Of a stretch of DNA of 64,000 bases, positions 45,415-53,833 are shown in pieces. The translations under genes were made by a program, and so were the position numbers. The stretch's first letter is position 1, and every line of letters begins with the position of its first letter. The DNA comes from an uncultured Pelagibacteraceae bacterium (GTDB lineage Bacteria; Pseudomonadota; Alphaproteobacteria; Pelagibacterales; Pelagibacteraceae), in assembly GCA_902522525.1 (NCBI GenBank), contig CABYVU010000002.1, forward strand, positions 1 to 64,000, given 5' to 3'. Under the pieces are notes generated by a model. It ran no database searches, was not told the origin of the DNA, and was given only the letters and a program-made list of their open reading frames with translations.

Positions 45415-46365
45415 TTAATTATTTTTTTGCGCTTCAATTTTAGCTTTTCTTGCAGCTACAACTGATTCGTAAAAAGAATGATCCACCGGAACCCATTTTT
45501 TTACAATCCCGTTTGCAACGTTTTCGCTACATTTTGGATCGTTCTCGTGTATCCATTGCTTTAAACCAATCATTACTTGGTGTGCTCTAACAGGTAAAAA
45601 AGTAGGCATCACAATTGGACCATTAGGAATTAATTTTGAAGACCAAATTTGAACAATGTCGTCCATATTTAAAATCCCTTTATCAACCATTTTTCTTAAA
45701 TTCCCTGACGAATATCCTTCTTCCCAGCTACCAACACCAGATACCCATGTTACACCAGCATCAACATCACCATTCATTACCGCTAATACATTGTTTTCAT
45801 GTCCTCCAGAAAACTGTGTTTTTGAAAAATATGTATCTGGGTCCATACCCATAGCCTTTAATTCAATTGAAGGAATTAAAAAACCTGATGTAGAGTTAGG
45901 GTCAGCCCAACCAAAAGATTTACCTTTAAGATCTGCCATTGATTTAATTCCAGATGCTTTAGTTGCTACTGCAACAGAGTAGTAACCCATATCACCTGTT
46001 GGCTGCATTCTTGTTAGTACTGGTACTACTGCAGTTGGATCTTTAAGATACATACCCGCATATCCGGATGAACCAAACCATGTGTAATCTAGATTACCAC
46101 CTAGCATCGACTCCATTGTTCCTGCGTAATCTTTAAATGTAAAGAATTTAGCAGGTACACCATAAGCGGCTTCGATATACGGCATGAAACATTCATTTCT
46201 AGCTATAATATCTTGAGCTGCTTCGTCACCTAAAAAACCAACTCTAAATTCTGGTTGGTGTTTACTTAAGTCCATTTTTGGACCTGTGTAAGTTACTGCA
46301 TTAGCTTGAGTTGAAAAAAACACCATAGCCAAAAGTGCAATAACTCTTGTTAGTTTATTAAACAT
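45415..46365 (-). CDS. phnD: Phosphonate-binding protein PhnD
   Basis: A 316-residue periplasmic phosphonate/phosphate-analogue receptor with a signal peptide (residues 1-23, cleavage near ANA). Family motifs include FRVGFLGDEAAQDI near residue 40, LDYTWFGSSGYAGMY near residue 96, FGWADPNSTSGFLIP near residue 151, and SGGHENNVLAVMNGDVDAGVTWVSG (positions 186-210). It delivers substrate to the two PhnE permeases and PhnC. PhnD of the alphaproteobacterial type can also bind phosphite; not decidable here. Confidence 0.94.
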   Translation of the reverse strand: MFNKLTRVIALLAMVFFSTQANAVTYTGPKMDLSKHQPEFRVGFLGDEAAQDIIARNECFMPYIEAAYGVPAKFFTFKDYAGTMESMLGGNLDYTWFGSSGYAGMYLKDPTAVVPVLTRMQPTGDMGYYSVAVATKASGIKSMADLKGKSFGWADPNSTSGFLIPSIELKAMGMDPDTYFSKTQFSGGHENNVLAVMNGDVDAGVTWVSGVGSWEEGYSSGNLRKMVDKGILNMDDIVQIWSSKLIPNGPIVMPTFLPVRAHQVMIGLKQWIHENDPKCSENVANGIVKKWVPVDHSFYESVVAARKAKIEAQKNN

Positions 46366-46425
46366 AATTATCTCCTTTTTATAATTTTAGTCTAACGACT
46401 TATTTGTAACGATGAGTTATTGATC

Positions 46426-47250
46426 TCATGCAGTTGCAAATTCTTTCTCAACATCTCCATTTATCTTTTTTTTTGTTTTAAGCTCAGTGGATGTTACTTG
46501 TGGTTCAAAAGCTTCATCAGCCTCAGCACCATAAATTTCTCTTGCAAGTTTATCAGATAATTTTTCAGGCAAATCATCAAAGACTATTTCACCATCTTTC
46601 ATTCCAATAATTCGATCACAATAAGTTTTCGCTGTATCAAGTGTATGAAGATTTGAAATGACCGTTAAATTTTTTTCATCATGAATTTTTCTTAATGACT
46701 CCATTACCATTCTTGCATTCATTGGGTCTAAAGATGCTATAGGTTCGTCTGCTAAAATCATTTTAGGATTTTGCATCAAAGCTCTGCATATAGCTACACG
46801 TTGCTGTTGACCTCCAGATAATGTTTCAGCTCTTTGGAGAGCAGTGTTAGCCATACCTAAGTTGTTAAGTAAAATCAAAGCATCAGCTCTTTCATCTCGA
46901 GAAAACATTTTTAAAGATGCTCTAAATGAGCCCTGATAATTTAATCTGCCTAATATTACATTTGTTAGAACATCTAATCGTGGGACTAAATTAAATTGTT
47001 GAAAAATCATTGCACAGTTTCTTTGCCATGATCTCATTTCCTTACTTTTTAAATCTAGAATATTTTGACCTTCAATTTCAATCGACCCATCTGTTGCGTC
47101 GGTAAGTCGATTTATAATTCTTAGTAATGTTGATTTACCAGCCCCAGATCTACCTATGATTCCTATCATTTGAGGTTTGTTAACCTCAAAAGAAACGTTT
47201 TTAACGGCATGATTATCACCGAAAAATTTGTTAACTTTTTTAATAATCAT
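46426..47250 (-). CDS. phnC: Phosphonate ABC transporter ATPase PhnC
   Basis: A 274-residue ABC ATPase. Walker [10 protein letters not shown] is near residue 33, the Q-loop [13 protein letters not shown], the signature [13 protein letters not shown] near residue 144, Walker [14 protein letters not shown] near residue 163, and the switch His in NLHTLDTA. Family length plus a C-terminal charged extension. It lies between phnF and phnD on the minus strand. Confidence 0.95.
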   Translation of the reverse strand: MIIKKVNKFFGDNHAVKNVSFEVNKPQMIGIIGRSGAGKSTLLRIINRLTDATDGSIEIEGQNILDLKSKEMRSWQRNCAMIFQQFNLVPRLDVLTNVILGRLNYQGSFRASLKMFSRDERADALILLNNLGMANTALQRAETLSGGQQQRVAICRALMQNPKMILADEPIASLDPMNARMVMESLRKIHDEKNLTVISNLHTLDTAKTYCDRIIGMKDGEIVFDDLPEKLSDKLAREIYGAEADEAFEPQVTSTELKTKKKINGDVEKEFATA

Positions 47251-47357
47251 TTGAGGAATTTATTAATCCTCTAATCTTTAATAAATGTTAAAATATTATT
47301 AATTAATCTTTTAAATTTTGTTTAAGTTATATGAAATTTAAACCTAAGGTAGAAAAT

Positions 47358-48068
47358 CTAATTTTTTATTAAAAATTGAATTTTAGATCCAATAAAATAA
47401 CTTTCACTTAACTCTATAGGATTGTTTTTAAAATCGACATTAACAGATGTAGTTTTTAATAATGCTTCACCCTCATTTATATTTAATAAATTTGATTTTA
47501 TTTTGTCTGCAATTTCTGCATTGACTAGAGTTTTTGATCTTTTAATTGATTTGATATTCAATAAATTAAAAGCTTTGGTTACTGATTGTTTTTTAACAAA
47601 AAGATTAATAAATTTTGGAAATTTTGTATAAGGAATTGATCTGAAGGTTATAACAGAAGGTGACTTGTTGACAAAACCTATGCTATTTATGCGTGTAACT
47701 TTATCATTTTTTTTTAAATTGAGTTCTTTTTTTTCAAAAGGATTGCATTCAGCAATATCAAAACTCTTTATTTCAATTCTTACAGATTGGTTTTCTTGAA
47801 GTATATTCTCGGTAAATCGTACGTTTTTACTAATTGAGTAATTAATTTTTGATGATTTAACAAATACTCCAAGACCTCTTTTTGAATATATTAAATTATC
47901 ATCTTTAAGTTCTTTAAAAGCTCTTCTTATAGTGTGTCTATTGACATTAAATTGTTTTGCATAGTCATTCTCAGAATCTAACTTTTTATTAATTTTGTAC
48001 TTATTTAAAACAATTTCTCTTTTGATTGAATTGTATATTTCCTTCCAAAGCAAATCTTTTGTTGTCAT
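47358..48068 (-). CDS. phnF: GntR/HutC-family regulator PhnF
   Basis: A 236-residue regulator. The N-terminal winged helix (about residues 10-75) has the GntR pattern DYAKQFNVNRHTIRRAFKEL and GLGVFV. The C-terminal UTRA ligand-binding domain spans about residues 92-235. It diverges from phnG, where PhnF usually sits as local repressor of C-P lyase genes. No known effector can be assigned from sequence. Confidence 0.88.
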   Translation of the reverse strand: MTTKDLLWKEIYNSIKREIVLNKYKINKKLDSENDYAKQFNVNRHTIRRAFKELKDDNLIYSKRGLGVFVKSSKINYSISKNVRFTENILQENQSVRIEIKSFDIAECNPFEKKELNLKKNDKVTRINSIGFVNKSPSVITFRSIPYTKFPKFINLFVKKQSVTKAFNLLNIKSIKRSKTLVNAEIADKIKSNLLNINEGEALLKTTSVNVDFKNNPIELSESYFIGSKIQFLIKN

Positions 48069-48114
48069 AAAATTTTAATAAATAATATATTGAAATTATT
48101 TTTAATTTTAGTAC

Positions 48115-48126
48115 TTGTCTAGTTGT
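48115..48126. promoter_or_regulatory. Candidate operator in the phnF-phnG intergenic region
   Basis: TTGTCTAGTTGT (in plus-strand orientation) lies 9 bp before the phnG start. TTGTCTAG is a half-site-like match to operators of the GntR/HutC subfamily, but the right half is TTGT instead of the inverted ACAA, so the site is imperfect. The only other sequence in this gap is AT-rich. Low confidence. Confidence 0.25.
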
Positions 48127-48134
48127 ATATTATT

Positions 48135-48578
48135 ATGAAAAATGAATCAAGAAAACAATGGTTAAGTTATTTATCAACAGCAGATGAAAATTATCTAATA
48201 TCGCTTTGGGACAATTTAAATATGAAAATAGAATATAATTGGTTAAGAGAACCTGAGATTGGCAGTGTTATGGTTCAAGGAAAAGCAGGCGTCACAGGTG
48301 ATAATTTTAATGTTGGAGAAGTAACTATAACGAGATGTTCATTAAGTTTAGATAAAAAAATTCAAGGACATGGTTATGTTCAAGGTAGAAATAAATATAA
48401 ATCCAAAATTGCAGCTTTGTGTGATGCATTGATGCAAACTGAAAAAAAAGAAATAATTAAAAGAAATATAATTGATAAATTAATTAAATATAAAAATAAC
48501 AAAAGAAATGAAATATTATCTAAAACAGAAGCTACTAAAGTTGATTTTTTTACCTTGGTAAGAGGTGAGGATAAATAA
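48135..48578 (+). CDS. phnG: C-P lyase subunit PhnG
   Basis: A subunit of about 147 residues of the PhnGHIJ core complex that couples a phosphonate to the ribose of ATP. Segments EIGSVMVQGKAGVTGDNFNVGEVTITRC (positions 41-68) and GHGYVQGRNKYKSKIAALCDALM (positions 80-102) are PhnG-like. The ATG at 48135 is preferred over a TTG at 48123, since the extra four residues lack family support. phnH follows after 3 bp. Confidence 0.92.
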   Translation: MKNESRKQWLSYLSTADENYLISLWDNLNMKIEYNWLREPEIGSVMVQGKAGVTGDNFNVGEVTITRCSLSLDKKIQGHGYVQGRNKYKSKIAALCDALMQTEKKEIIKRNIIDKLIKYKNNKRNEILSKTEATKVDFFTLVRGEDK

Positions 48579-48581
48579 TCT

Positions 48582-49136
48582 ATGGAAGTTGTTTCTAAAA
48601 AAAATAATTCTCAAACAAGTGCTGATTATTTTAGAAGTATTTTGTTTGCAACTTCATATCCTGGTTCGATCGAAATATTAGACAGTATAAATTCGCCTTC
48701 AAAAATGTTTTCAGCCAGTTGTTCAATTATAAAAACTTTTTGTGACAGTTATTCGAATATTTTTTTAGGTCGTGATATTAACAATCCAGAAACTATTGAT
48801 TGGATTAAATTTAATACAGGTGCAAATATTACAGATAAAAAAAATGCAAATTTTGCAATTGGTATTTGGGATGATCTTTTACCATTAGATGAATTTAAAA
48901 AAGGGGACGACCAAAATCCTGATCAATCGTGCACTATTATTTGCCAGTCTAAATTTGAAAAACCAAATGCCATAATTACTGGTCCTGGTATTAAAAGTTC
49001 TAAAAGTATATTTTTACCTGATAGAGAGATTATAAAAAAAAATAACCAGCAATTTCCATTAGGACTTGATTTTTATTTTGTTGATAATGATAAATTTTAT
49101 TCAATACCAAGATCATTGAAAATAGGAGAGCTATAA
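48582..49136 (+). CDS. phnH: C-P lyase subunit PhnH
   Basis: A 184-residue subunit of the C-P lyase core complex. It contains the typical ADYFRSILFATSYPGSIE (near residue 11), a middle with NPETIDWIKFNTGANI, and PLGLDFYFVDNDKFYSIPRSLKI near the C-terminus. It is shorter than E. coli PhnH (194) but complete. It sits between phnG and phnI with very small gaps. Confidence 0.93.
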   Translation: MEVVSKKNNSQTSADYFRSILFATSYPGSIEILDSINSPSKMFSASCSIIKTFCDSYSNIFLGRDINNPETIDWIKFNTGANITDKKNANFAIGIWDDLLPLDEFKKGDDQNPDQSCTIICQSKFEKPNAIITGPGIKSSKSIFLPDREIIKKNNQQFPLGLDFYFVDNDKFYSIPRSLKIGEL

Positions 49137-49137
49137 A

Positions 49138-50217
49138 ATGTATGTATCAGTAAAAGGTGGGGAAAAGGCAATAAATAACGCACATTCCTGGTTATCCGAA
49201 ATAAGAAGAGGGGATGTAAATATAGCAGAACTAAATATTAAACAAATTAGTGAACAACTAACTTTAAGTGTTGATAGAGTTATGTCAGAAGGATCTTTAT
49301 ATGACAAAGATTTGTCTGCTCTTGCAATCAAACAGTCTAGAGGTGACTTGATTGAAGCAATTTTTCTAATGAGAGCCTATAGAACTACTCTACCTAGAAT
49401 TGGTTCAAGCAAACCTATCGAAACTGGCAAAATGTTATGTCTAAGAAGAATATCTGCAACATTTAAAGATATCCCAGGTAAACAAAAGTTAGGCCCAACA
49501 TTTGACTACACACACCGTTTACTTGACTTCAAACTTCTTGCTGATGGTGAGTATGAAAAAGCTAAGATTGAAAAATATGATGATAAAGAAATCCCGCATG
49601 TTTTAAGCTTTTTAAATAAAGAAGGATTAATTCAGAAAGAAATACCTAGTGGCAAAACATCTAAAGATATTACAAGAAACCCAATTAATTTTCCTTTAAC
49701 AAGATCTGAACGATTGCAATCTCTTTCAAGAGGAGATGAGGGTTTTCTTCTTGGTTTAGCTTACTCAACACAGAGAGGTTATGCTAGAAACCATGCATTT
49801 GTTGGTGAATTAAGAACTGGTTACGTTGAGGTTCAATTTGAAATTCCAGAATTAGGTATAGAAATAAATATTGCTGATGTCATGTTTACTGAGTGTGAGT
49901 CAGTAAACCAATTTAAAGGTAGTAAAAAAATACCTGCTCAATTTACCCGTGGATATGGTTTAGTTTTTGGTCAATTAGAGAGAAAAGCTATTTCTATGGC
50001 TTTGGTTGACAGATCAATGAGATGGAAAGAATTTGGTGAGGAGTACTTAGGTGTTGCTGCTCAAGATGAAGAATTTGTTATATCTCATTGTGATAATATT
50101 CAAGCCACAGGTTTTTTAGAACATATCAAATTACCTCATTATGTAGATTTTCAGGCGGAATTGGATTTAGTAAGAAAAATTAGAGAAGAGTATAAAAAAA
50201 ATGAACAACGTACTTAA
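49138..50217 (+). CDS. phnI: C-P lyase subunit PhnI
   Basis: A 359-residue nucleosidase-like subunit that, with PhnGHL, makes the 5'-triphosphoribosyl phosphonate. The N-terminal MYVSVKGGEKAINNAHSW and the segment FLLGLAYSTQRGYARNHAFVGELRTGYVEV (positions 202-231) are diagnostic, as is the C-terminal LPHYVDFQAELDLVRKIR. Its 3' end overlaps phnJ by 17 bp. Confidence 0.95.
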   Translation: MYVSVKGGEKAINNAHSWLSEIRRGDVNIAELNIKQISEQLTLSVDRVMSEGSLYDKDLSALAIKQSRGDLIEAIFLMRAYRTTLPRIGSSKPIETGKMLCLRRISATFKDIPGKQKLGPTFDYTHRLLDFKLLADGEYEKAKIEKYDDKEIPHVLSFLNKEGLIQKEIPSGKTSKDITRNPINFPLTRSERLQSLSRGDEGFLLGLAYSTQRGYARNHAFVGELRTGYVEVQFEIPELGIEINIADVMFTECESVNQFKGSKKIPAQFTRGYGLVFGQLERKAISMALVDRSMRWKEFGEEYLGVAAQDEEFVISHCDNIQATGFLEHIKLPHYVDFQAELDLVRKIREEYKKNEQRT

Positions 50218-51082
50218 ATTTAAAAATAAAAAAAATACTGTTGCAGCTCAAGATGAAATTTATAATTTTGCTTATTTAGACGAAAATACAAAAAGAATGA
50301 TAAGAAGAGCTTTGATTAAAGCTCTTTGTATACCAGGTTATCAAGTTCCATTTTCATCTAGAGAAATGCCTATGCCATACGGATGGGGAACAGGAGGGGT
50401 TCAAGTAACATCGTCATGTTTAACAACTGACGATGTGATAAAAGTTATTGACCAAGGAGCAGATGATACTACAAACGCAGTTTCAATTAGAAATTTCTTT
50501 AAAAAAACTGCTAATATTAAGACCACAGAAAAAACAAGCCAAGCTTCGATAATTCAGACAAGACACAGAATTCCAGAAGAAAAGTTAAAAGAAAAACAAA
50601 TACTTGTTTATCAGGTTCCAATACCAGAACCTCTTGCGTTTTTAGAACCAAGATATCAAGAAACTAAAAAAATGCATGCACTATCAGAATATGGAATTAT
50701 GCATGTAAAGTTATATGAAGATATTACCAAAAATGGTCATATAGAAACAGCATATGCTTATCCGGTAAAGACAAATGATAGATATATAATGGACCCATCA
50801 CCTATTCCAAAATTTGATAACCCAAAAATGAACAATAACCCTGCTATTCAATTATTTGGAGCAGGAAGAGAACAAAGAATTTATGCAATACCACCATATA
50901 CTGAAGTAACGAGTCTTGATTTTGAAGATTATCCATTTGATCCCTCAAAGGCACCTCATAAATGTTCTATTTGTGGATCAAATGAGAGTTTTTTAGATGA
51001 AATAATTACTGATGATGACGGTAATAGATCATTTATATGTTCAGATACAAATTATTGTAATCAAAGAATGGAAAATAATTAA
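50201..51082 (+). CDS. phnJ: C-P lyase catalytic subunit PhnJ (radical SAM)
   Basis: A 293-residue enzyme that cleaves the C-P bond by a glycyl/thiyl radical mechanism with an Fe4S4 cluster. The cysteines near the C-terminus are C255, C258, C280 and C286. Their spacing (+3, +25, +31) equals that of E. coli PhnJ C241, C244, C266 and C272. The N-terminal glycine-rich MPMPYGWGTGGVQVT is conserved. It overlaps phnI by 17 bp. The cysteine set suggests an active enzyme. Confidence 0.97.
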   Translation: MNNVLKFKNKKNTVAAQDEIYNFAYLDENTKRMIRRALIKALCIPGYQVPFSSREMPMPYGWGTGGVQVTSSCLTTDDVIKVIDQGADDTTNAVSIRNFFKKTANIKTTEKTSQASIIQTRHRIPEEKLKEKQILVYQVPIPEPLAFLEPRYQETKKMHALSEYGIMHVKLYEDITKNGHIETAYAYPVKTNDRYIMDPSPIPKFDNPKMNNNPAIQLFGAGREQRIYAIPPYTEVTSLDFEDYPFDPSKAPHKCSICGSNESFLDEIITDDDGNRSFICSDTNYCNQRMENN

Positions 51083-51850
51083 ATGCAACCAATTTTGTCA
51101 GTTCATAATTTAAACAAATATTACGGTAATCAAGTGGGATGCAAAAATATGAATTTGACATTATATCCTGGGGAAGTCGTTGGTGTAGTAGGAGAATCTG
51201 GCTCAGGAAAAACAACTTTTATAAATTCCATATCAGGCAATCTTATTCCTGATAGTGGAAAAATCTTAATTGAAACAGGTAATGAAACGATTGATTTTCT
51301 AGAAATATCTGAGTCATTGAAAAGGTTATTGATAAGAACTGAATTAGCTTTTGTTCACCAAAATCCTAGAGACGGTTTAAGATTAGATGTAAGTGCTGGT
51401 GGAAATATTAGTGAAAGATTAATGTCGATTGGACAAAGAAATTATGGAAATATTAGGCAAACTATTTTTAAATGGTTAGATAAAGTAGAAATCGATAAAA
51501 GTAGAGTAGATGATTTTCCAAGAACATTTTCTGGTGGAATGTTGCAAAGATTACAAATAGCAAAAAATTTGGTTACGAGTCCTAAAATAATTTTCATGGA
51601 CGAACCAACAGGAGGTCTTGATGTTTCTGTTCAAGCAAAAATTTTAGATTTGTTAAGAAAATTAGTTAGAGAATTAAATTTATCAGTTGTAATCGTTTCT
51701 CACGATTTAGCAGTGATTAGATTGTTAGCTGATAAAATTATTGTTATGAAAAATGGGGAGGCTGTTGAGTCTGGACTTTGTGATCAGGTATTAGATGATC
51801 CGCAACATTCTTATACTCAGTTATTAGTTAGTTCAGTATTACAGGTTTAA
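51083..51850 (+). CDS. phnK: C-P lyase ATPase-like subunit PhnK
   Basis: A 255-residue ABC-type ATPase. Walker A GESGSGKTT is near residue 37, the Q-loop VHQNPRDGLRLDVSAGGN, the signature FSGGMLQRLQIAK near residue 150, Walker B IIFMDEPTGGLDVS, and the switch His in SHDLAV. It belongs to the dipeptide-transporter-like ATPase class used by PhnK and docks on the C-P lyase core. Confidence 0.93.
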   Translation: MQPILSVHNLNKYYGNQVGCKNMNLTLYPGEVVGVVGESGSGKTTFINSISGNLIPDSGKILIETGNETIDFLEISESLKRLLIRTELAFVHQNPRDGLRLDVSAGGNISERLMSIGQRNYGNIRQTIFKWLDKVEIDKSRVDDFPRTFSGGMLQRLQIAKNLVTSPKIIFMDEPTGGLDVSVQAKILDLLRKLVRELNLSVVIVSHDLAVIRLLADKIIVMKNGEAVESGLCDQVLDDPQHSYTQLLVSSVLQV

Positions 51851-51852
51851 AA

Positions 51853-52530
51853 ATGATTGAACTAAATAAAATTACAAAAAAATTTACACTTCATAATCAG
51901 GGCAAAACAAACATATTAGTTTTTAATAATTTGAATTTGAAAATTAATCCTGGAGAAATTGTAGCGTTAACAGGACCATCAGGTGTTGGAAAGTCTAGTA
52001 TTTTAAAAATGATTTATGGAAACTATGTTTTTCAATCAGGACAAATTAAAATTAATAATCACAACATAGATCATACATATCCGAGAAATATTATTGAACT
52101 TAGAAAAAATATAATAGGATATGTTAGTCAATTTCTAAGAGTGATACCTCGTGTTCCTACAATTGAAATTGTTATGGAGCCCTTATTAGAAATAAATTCA
52201 GATCAAGATGAAGTTCGTGAAAAAGCTGAAAAAATTTTACTAAAACTTAATATAGATAAAAACTTATGGAATTTATCGCCACTAACTTTTTCAGGTGGAG
52301 AACAACAAAGAGTTAATGTTGCTAGGGGACTGATTAGAAATTATCCATGTTTATTACTAGATGAACCAACTGCTAGTTTAGATAGTGTTAACAAAGATAT
52401 TGTTTTGAATTTGATTAATGAAAAAAAGGATAGTGGATCTTCAATAATTGGTATTTTTCATGATGAATATTCACGTAAATATTTAAATGCTAGGGAAATA
52501 GATATTACAAAAATATCAGATGCAAAATAA
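51853..52530 (+). CDS. phnL: C-P lyase ATPase-like subunit PhnL
   Basis: A 225-residue ABC-type ATPase of the LolD-like class. Walker A GPSGVGKSS is near residue 38, the Q-loop in YVSQFLRVIPRVPTIE, the signature FSGGEQQRVNVAR near residue 150, Walker B CLLLDEPTASLD, and the switch His in FHDEYS. It partners PhnK and overlaps phnN by 11 bp. Confidence 0.93.
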   Translation: MIELNKITKKFTLHNQGKTNILVFNNLNLKINPGEIVALTGPSGVGKSSILKMIYGNYVFQSGQIKINNHNIDHTYPRNIIELRKNIIGYVSQFLRVIPRVPTIEIVMEPLLEINSDQDEVREKAEKILLKLNIDKNLWNLSPLTFSGGEQQRVNVARGLIRNYPCLLLDEPTASLDSVNKDIVLNLINEKKDSGSSIIGIFHDEYSRKYLNAREIDITKISDAK

Positions 52531-53056
52531 CGGTCAGCTTATCGTAGTCGTTGGACCATCAGGATCAGGAAAAGATACTTTATTAAAAAAAGTAATTAAA
52601 AAAATTCCTAATTCCATTTTGGTAAAAAGGTACATTACTAGGAAAAAAGATATTAAAAATGAAGATCATTACAGCATATCAATTAAAAATTTTGAAGATA
52701 AGATTTTAAAAAAACATTTCTTTGTTTACTGGAAAGCTCATGGTTTTTCATACGGTATTCCATTTAAGGAAATAAAAAAAATAGAGGAAGGTAAAACAGT
52801 AATTTTTAATGGATCAAGAAAAGTACTTTTTAAAGTAAAAAAAAAAGTTAATAACGTTAAAATAATTAATATTATTGCCCCATCAACAATTATTAAAAAG
52901 AGACTTGTAAATCGAGCTAGAGAAGACAAAAAATCAATTAATAAAAGGATAAAAAGAAAAATTAATTTACTACCGAAAAATATAATTACTATAAATAATA
53001 ATAAATCAATAGCTATAGGTGCAAATAAATTGAAAAAAATAATTTTAGCTAAGTGA
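52520..53056 (+). CDS. phnN: Ribose 1,5-bisphosphate phosphokinase PhnN
   Basis: A 178-residue guanylate-kinase-like P-loop enzyme. The P-loop is VVGPSGSGKDTLLK (residues 9-22), followed by KRYITRKK and HFFVYWKAHGFSYGIP, which fit PhnN rather than Gmk. It converts ribose 1,5-bisphosphate to PRPP, the last step of the C-P lyase route. Its end overlaps the convergent DUF1045 gene by 12 bp. Confidence 0.92.
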   Translation: MQNNGQLIVVVGPSGSGKDTLLKKVIKKIPNSILVKRYITRKKDIKNEDHYSISIKNFEDKILKKHFFVYWKAHGFSYGIPFKEIKKIEEGKTVIFNGSRKVLFKVKKKVNNVKIINIIAPSTIIKKRLVNRAREDKKSINKRIKRKINLLPKNIITINNNKSIAIGANKLKKIILAK

Positions 53057-53758
53057 AAAATTTTCTAAATTCTCAAACATTCCTTTTTGGTTTTCACCAA
53101 ATATATATATTTTATCAAAATTATTTATTTCATTTAAAATGATTTCTTTGTTTCTTTCAATTTTTTTTAACTCAAGGTACAATTTGTTTCCTGTGACCTC
53201 TGATGCAAGGGTCATATGGAAATTAAATTCTGACATTAAATAGGGGTATCCCCATTTATATAAAATATTTAATTGTAATTTACTTAGTTTAGAGGGATTT
53301 CTTCTATCAATTTCTTTTTTTGTAAGAGGTGACCTAAATTTAAATAATTCTCTAACTAGTCTATTTGATAAATTATTAATGTTATTATTTTTTTTATTTT
53401 GAACAAAAGCATAAAAATTATTCATTTTTTTTAATTTAAATTTATAAAATTTAAATTTTTTGAATTTTTTTGCTATTTCCTCAGTTTTTTTAAATAATGT
53501 ATTGGTACTATAATTTTTGTTTAGTTTAAAAGGAGGAATAAGTGTGCCGTGAAACCCATATTTCTTTGCAATTAAAACATTTTTATCTATGTTTATTAAG
53601 TTTTTAATTCCAAATCTGTTTAGATAATTAATTCTATGTTTGTTATTTATTAACTTTGCATTAAGTGGATCCCAACCGAACCAATATCTGCCAAATTCTT
53701 CTAGACTACTCTCTTTTGGAGGTGCATAATAAATAGCGTATCTAGAATATTTTTTCAT
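53045..53758 (-). CDS. DUF1045 2H-phosphoesterase-like phosphonate protein
   Basis: A 237-residue protein with the DUF1045 layout: SRYAIYYAPP at the start, GRYWFGWDP near residue 23, and two HxT motifs typical of 2H phosphoesterases: FHGTLIPPF (H70, T72) and FHMTLASE (H180, T182). It lies between phnN and phnM on the opposite strand. phnP, whose product opens 5-phosphoribosyl 1,2-cyclic phosphate, is absent. 2H enzymes of the CPDase type open the chemically related ADP-ribose 1'',2''-cyclic phosphate, so this protein may fill the PhnP step (inference). Confidence 0.85.
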   Translation of the reverse strand: MKKYSRYAIYYAPPKESSLEEFGRYWFGWDPLNAKLINNKHRINYLNRFGIKNLINIDKNVLIAKKYGFHGTLIPPFKLNKNYSTNTLFKKTEEIAKKFKKFKFYKFKLKKMNNFYAFVQNKKNNNINNLSNRLVRELFKFRSPLTKKEIDRRNPSKLSKLQLNILYKWGYPYLMSEFNFHMTLASEVTGNKLYLELKKIERNKEIILNEINNFDKIYIFGENQKGMFENLENFSLS

Positions 53759-53793
53759 AATTCAACTTATAATACTTATATAAATTTTCTGTA

Positions 53794-53811
53794 ATTTAAA
53801 ATATTTGTAAC
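53794..53811 (+). promoter_or_regulatory. Weak Pho-box-like site before phnM
   Basis: ATTTAAA (53794) and TTGTAAC (53805) start 11 bp apart; the second is a full NTGTAAY match. A further CTGTAAT sits at 53789, but 16 bp from the TTGTAAC unit, so it is out of phase. The site ends 22 bp before the phnM start. Tentative. Confidence 0.25.
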
Positions 53812-53833
53812 AATTCATGTGTATTAAAAAGTG

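Noticed and set aside
47309..47326. Possible minus-strand Pho box (CTTAAAC, TTTAAAA) before phnC
   Set aside because: Each unit has two or three mismatches to the pattern; not distinguishable from AT-rich background. PhnF is the more likely regulator.
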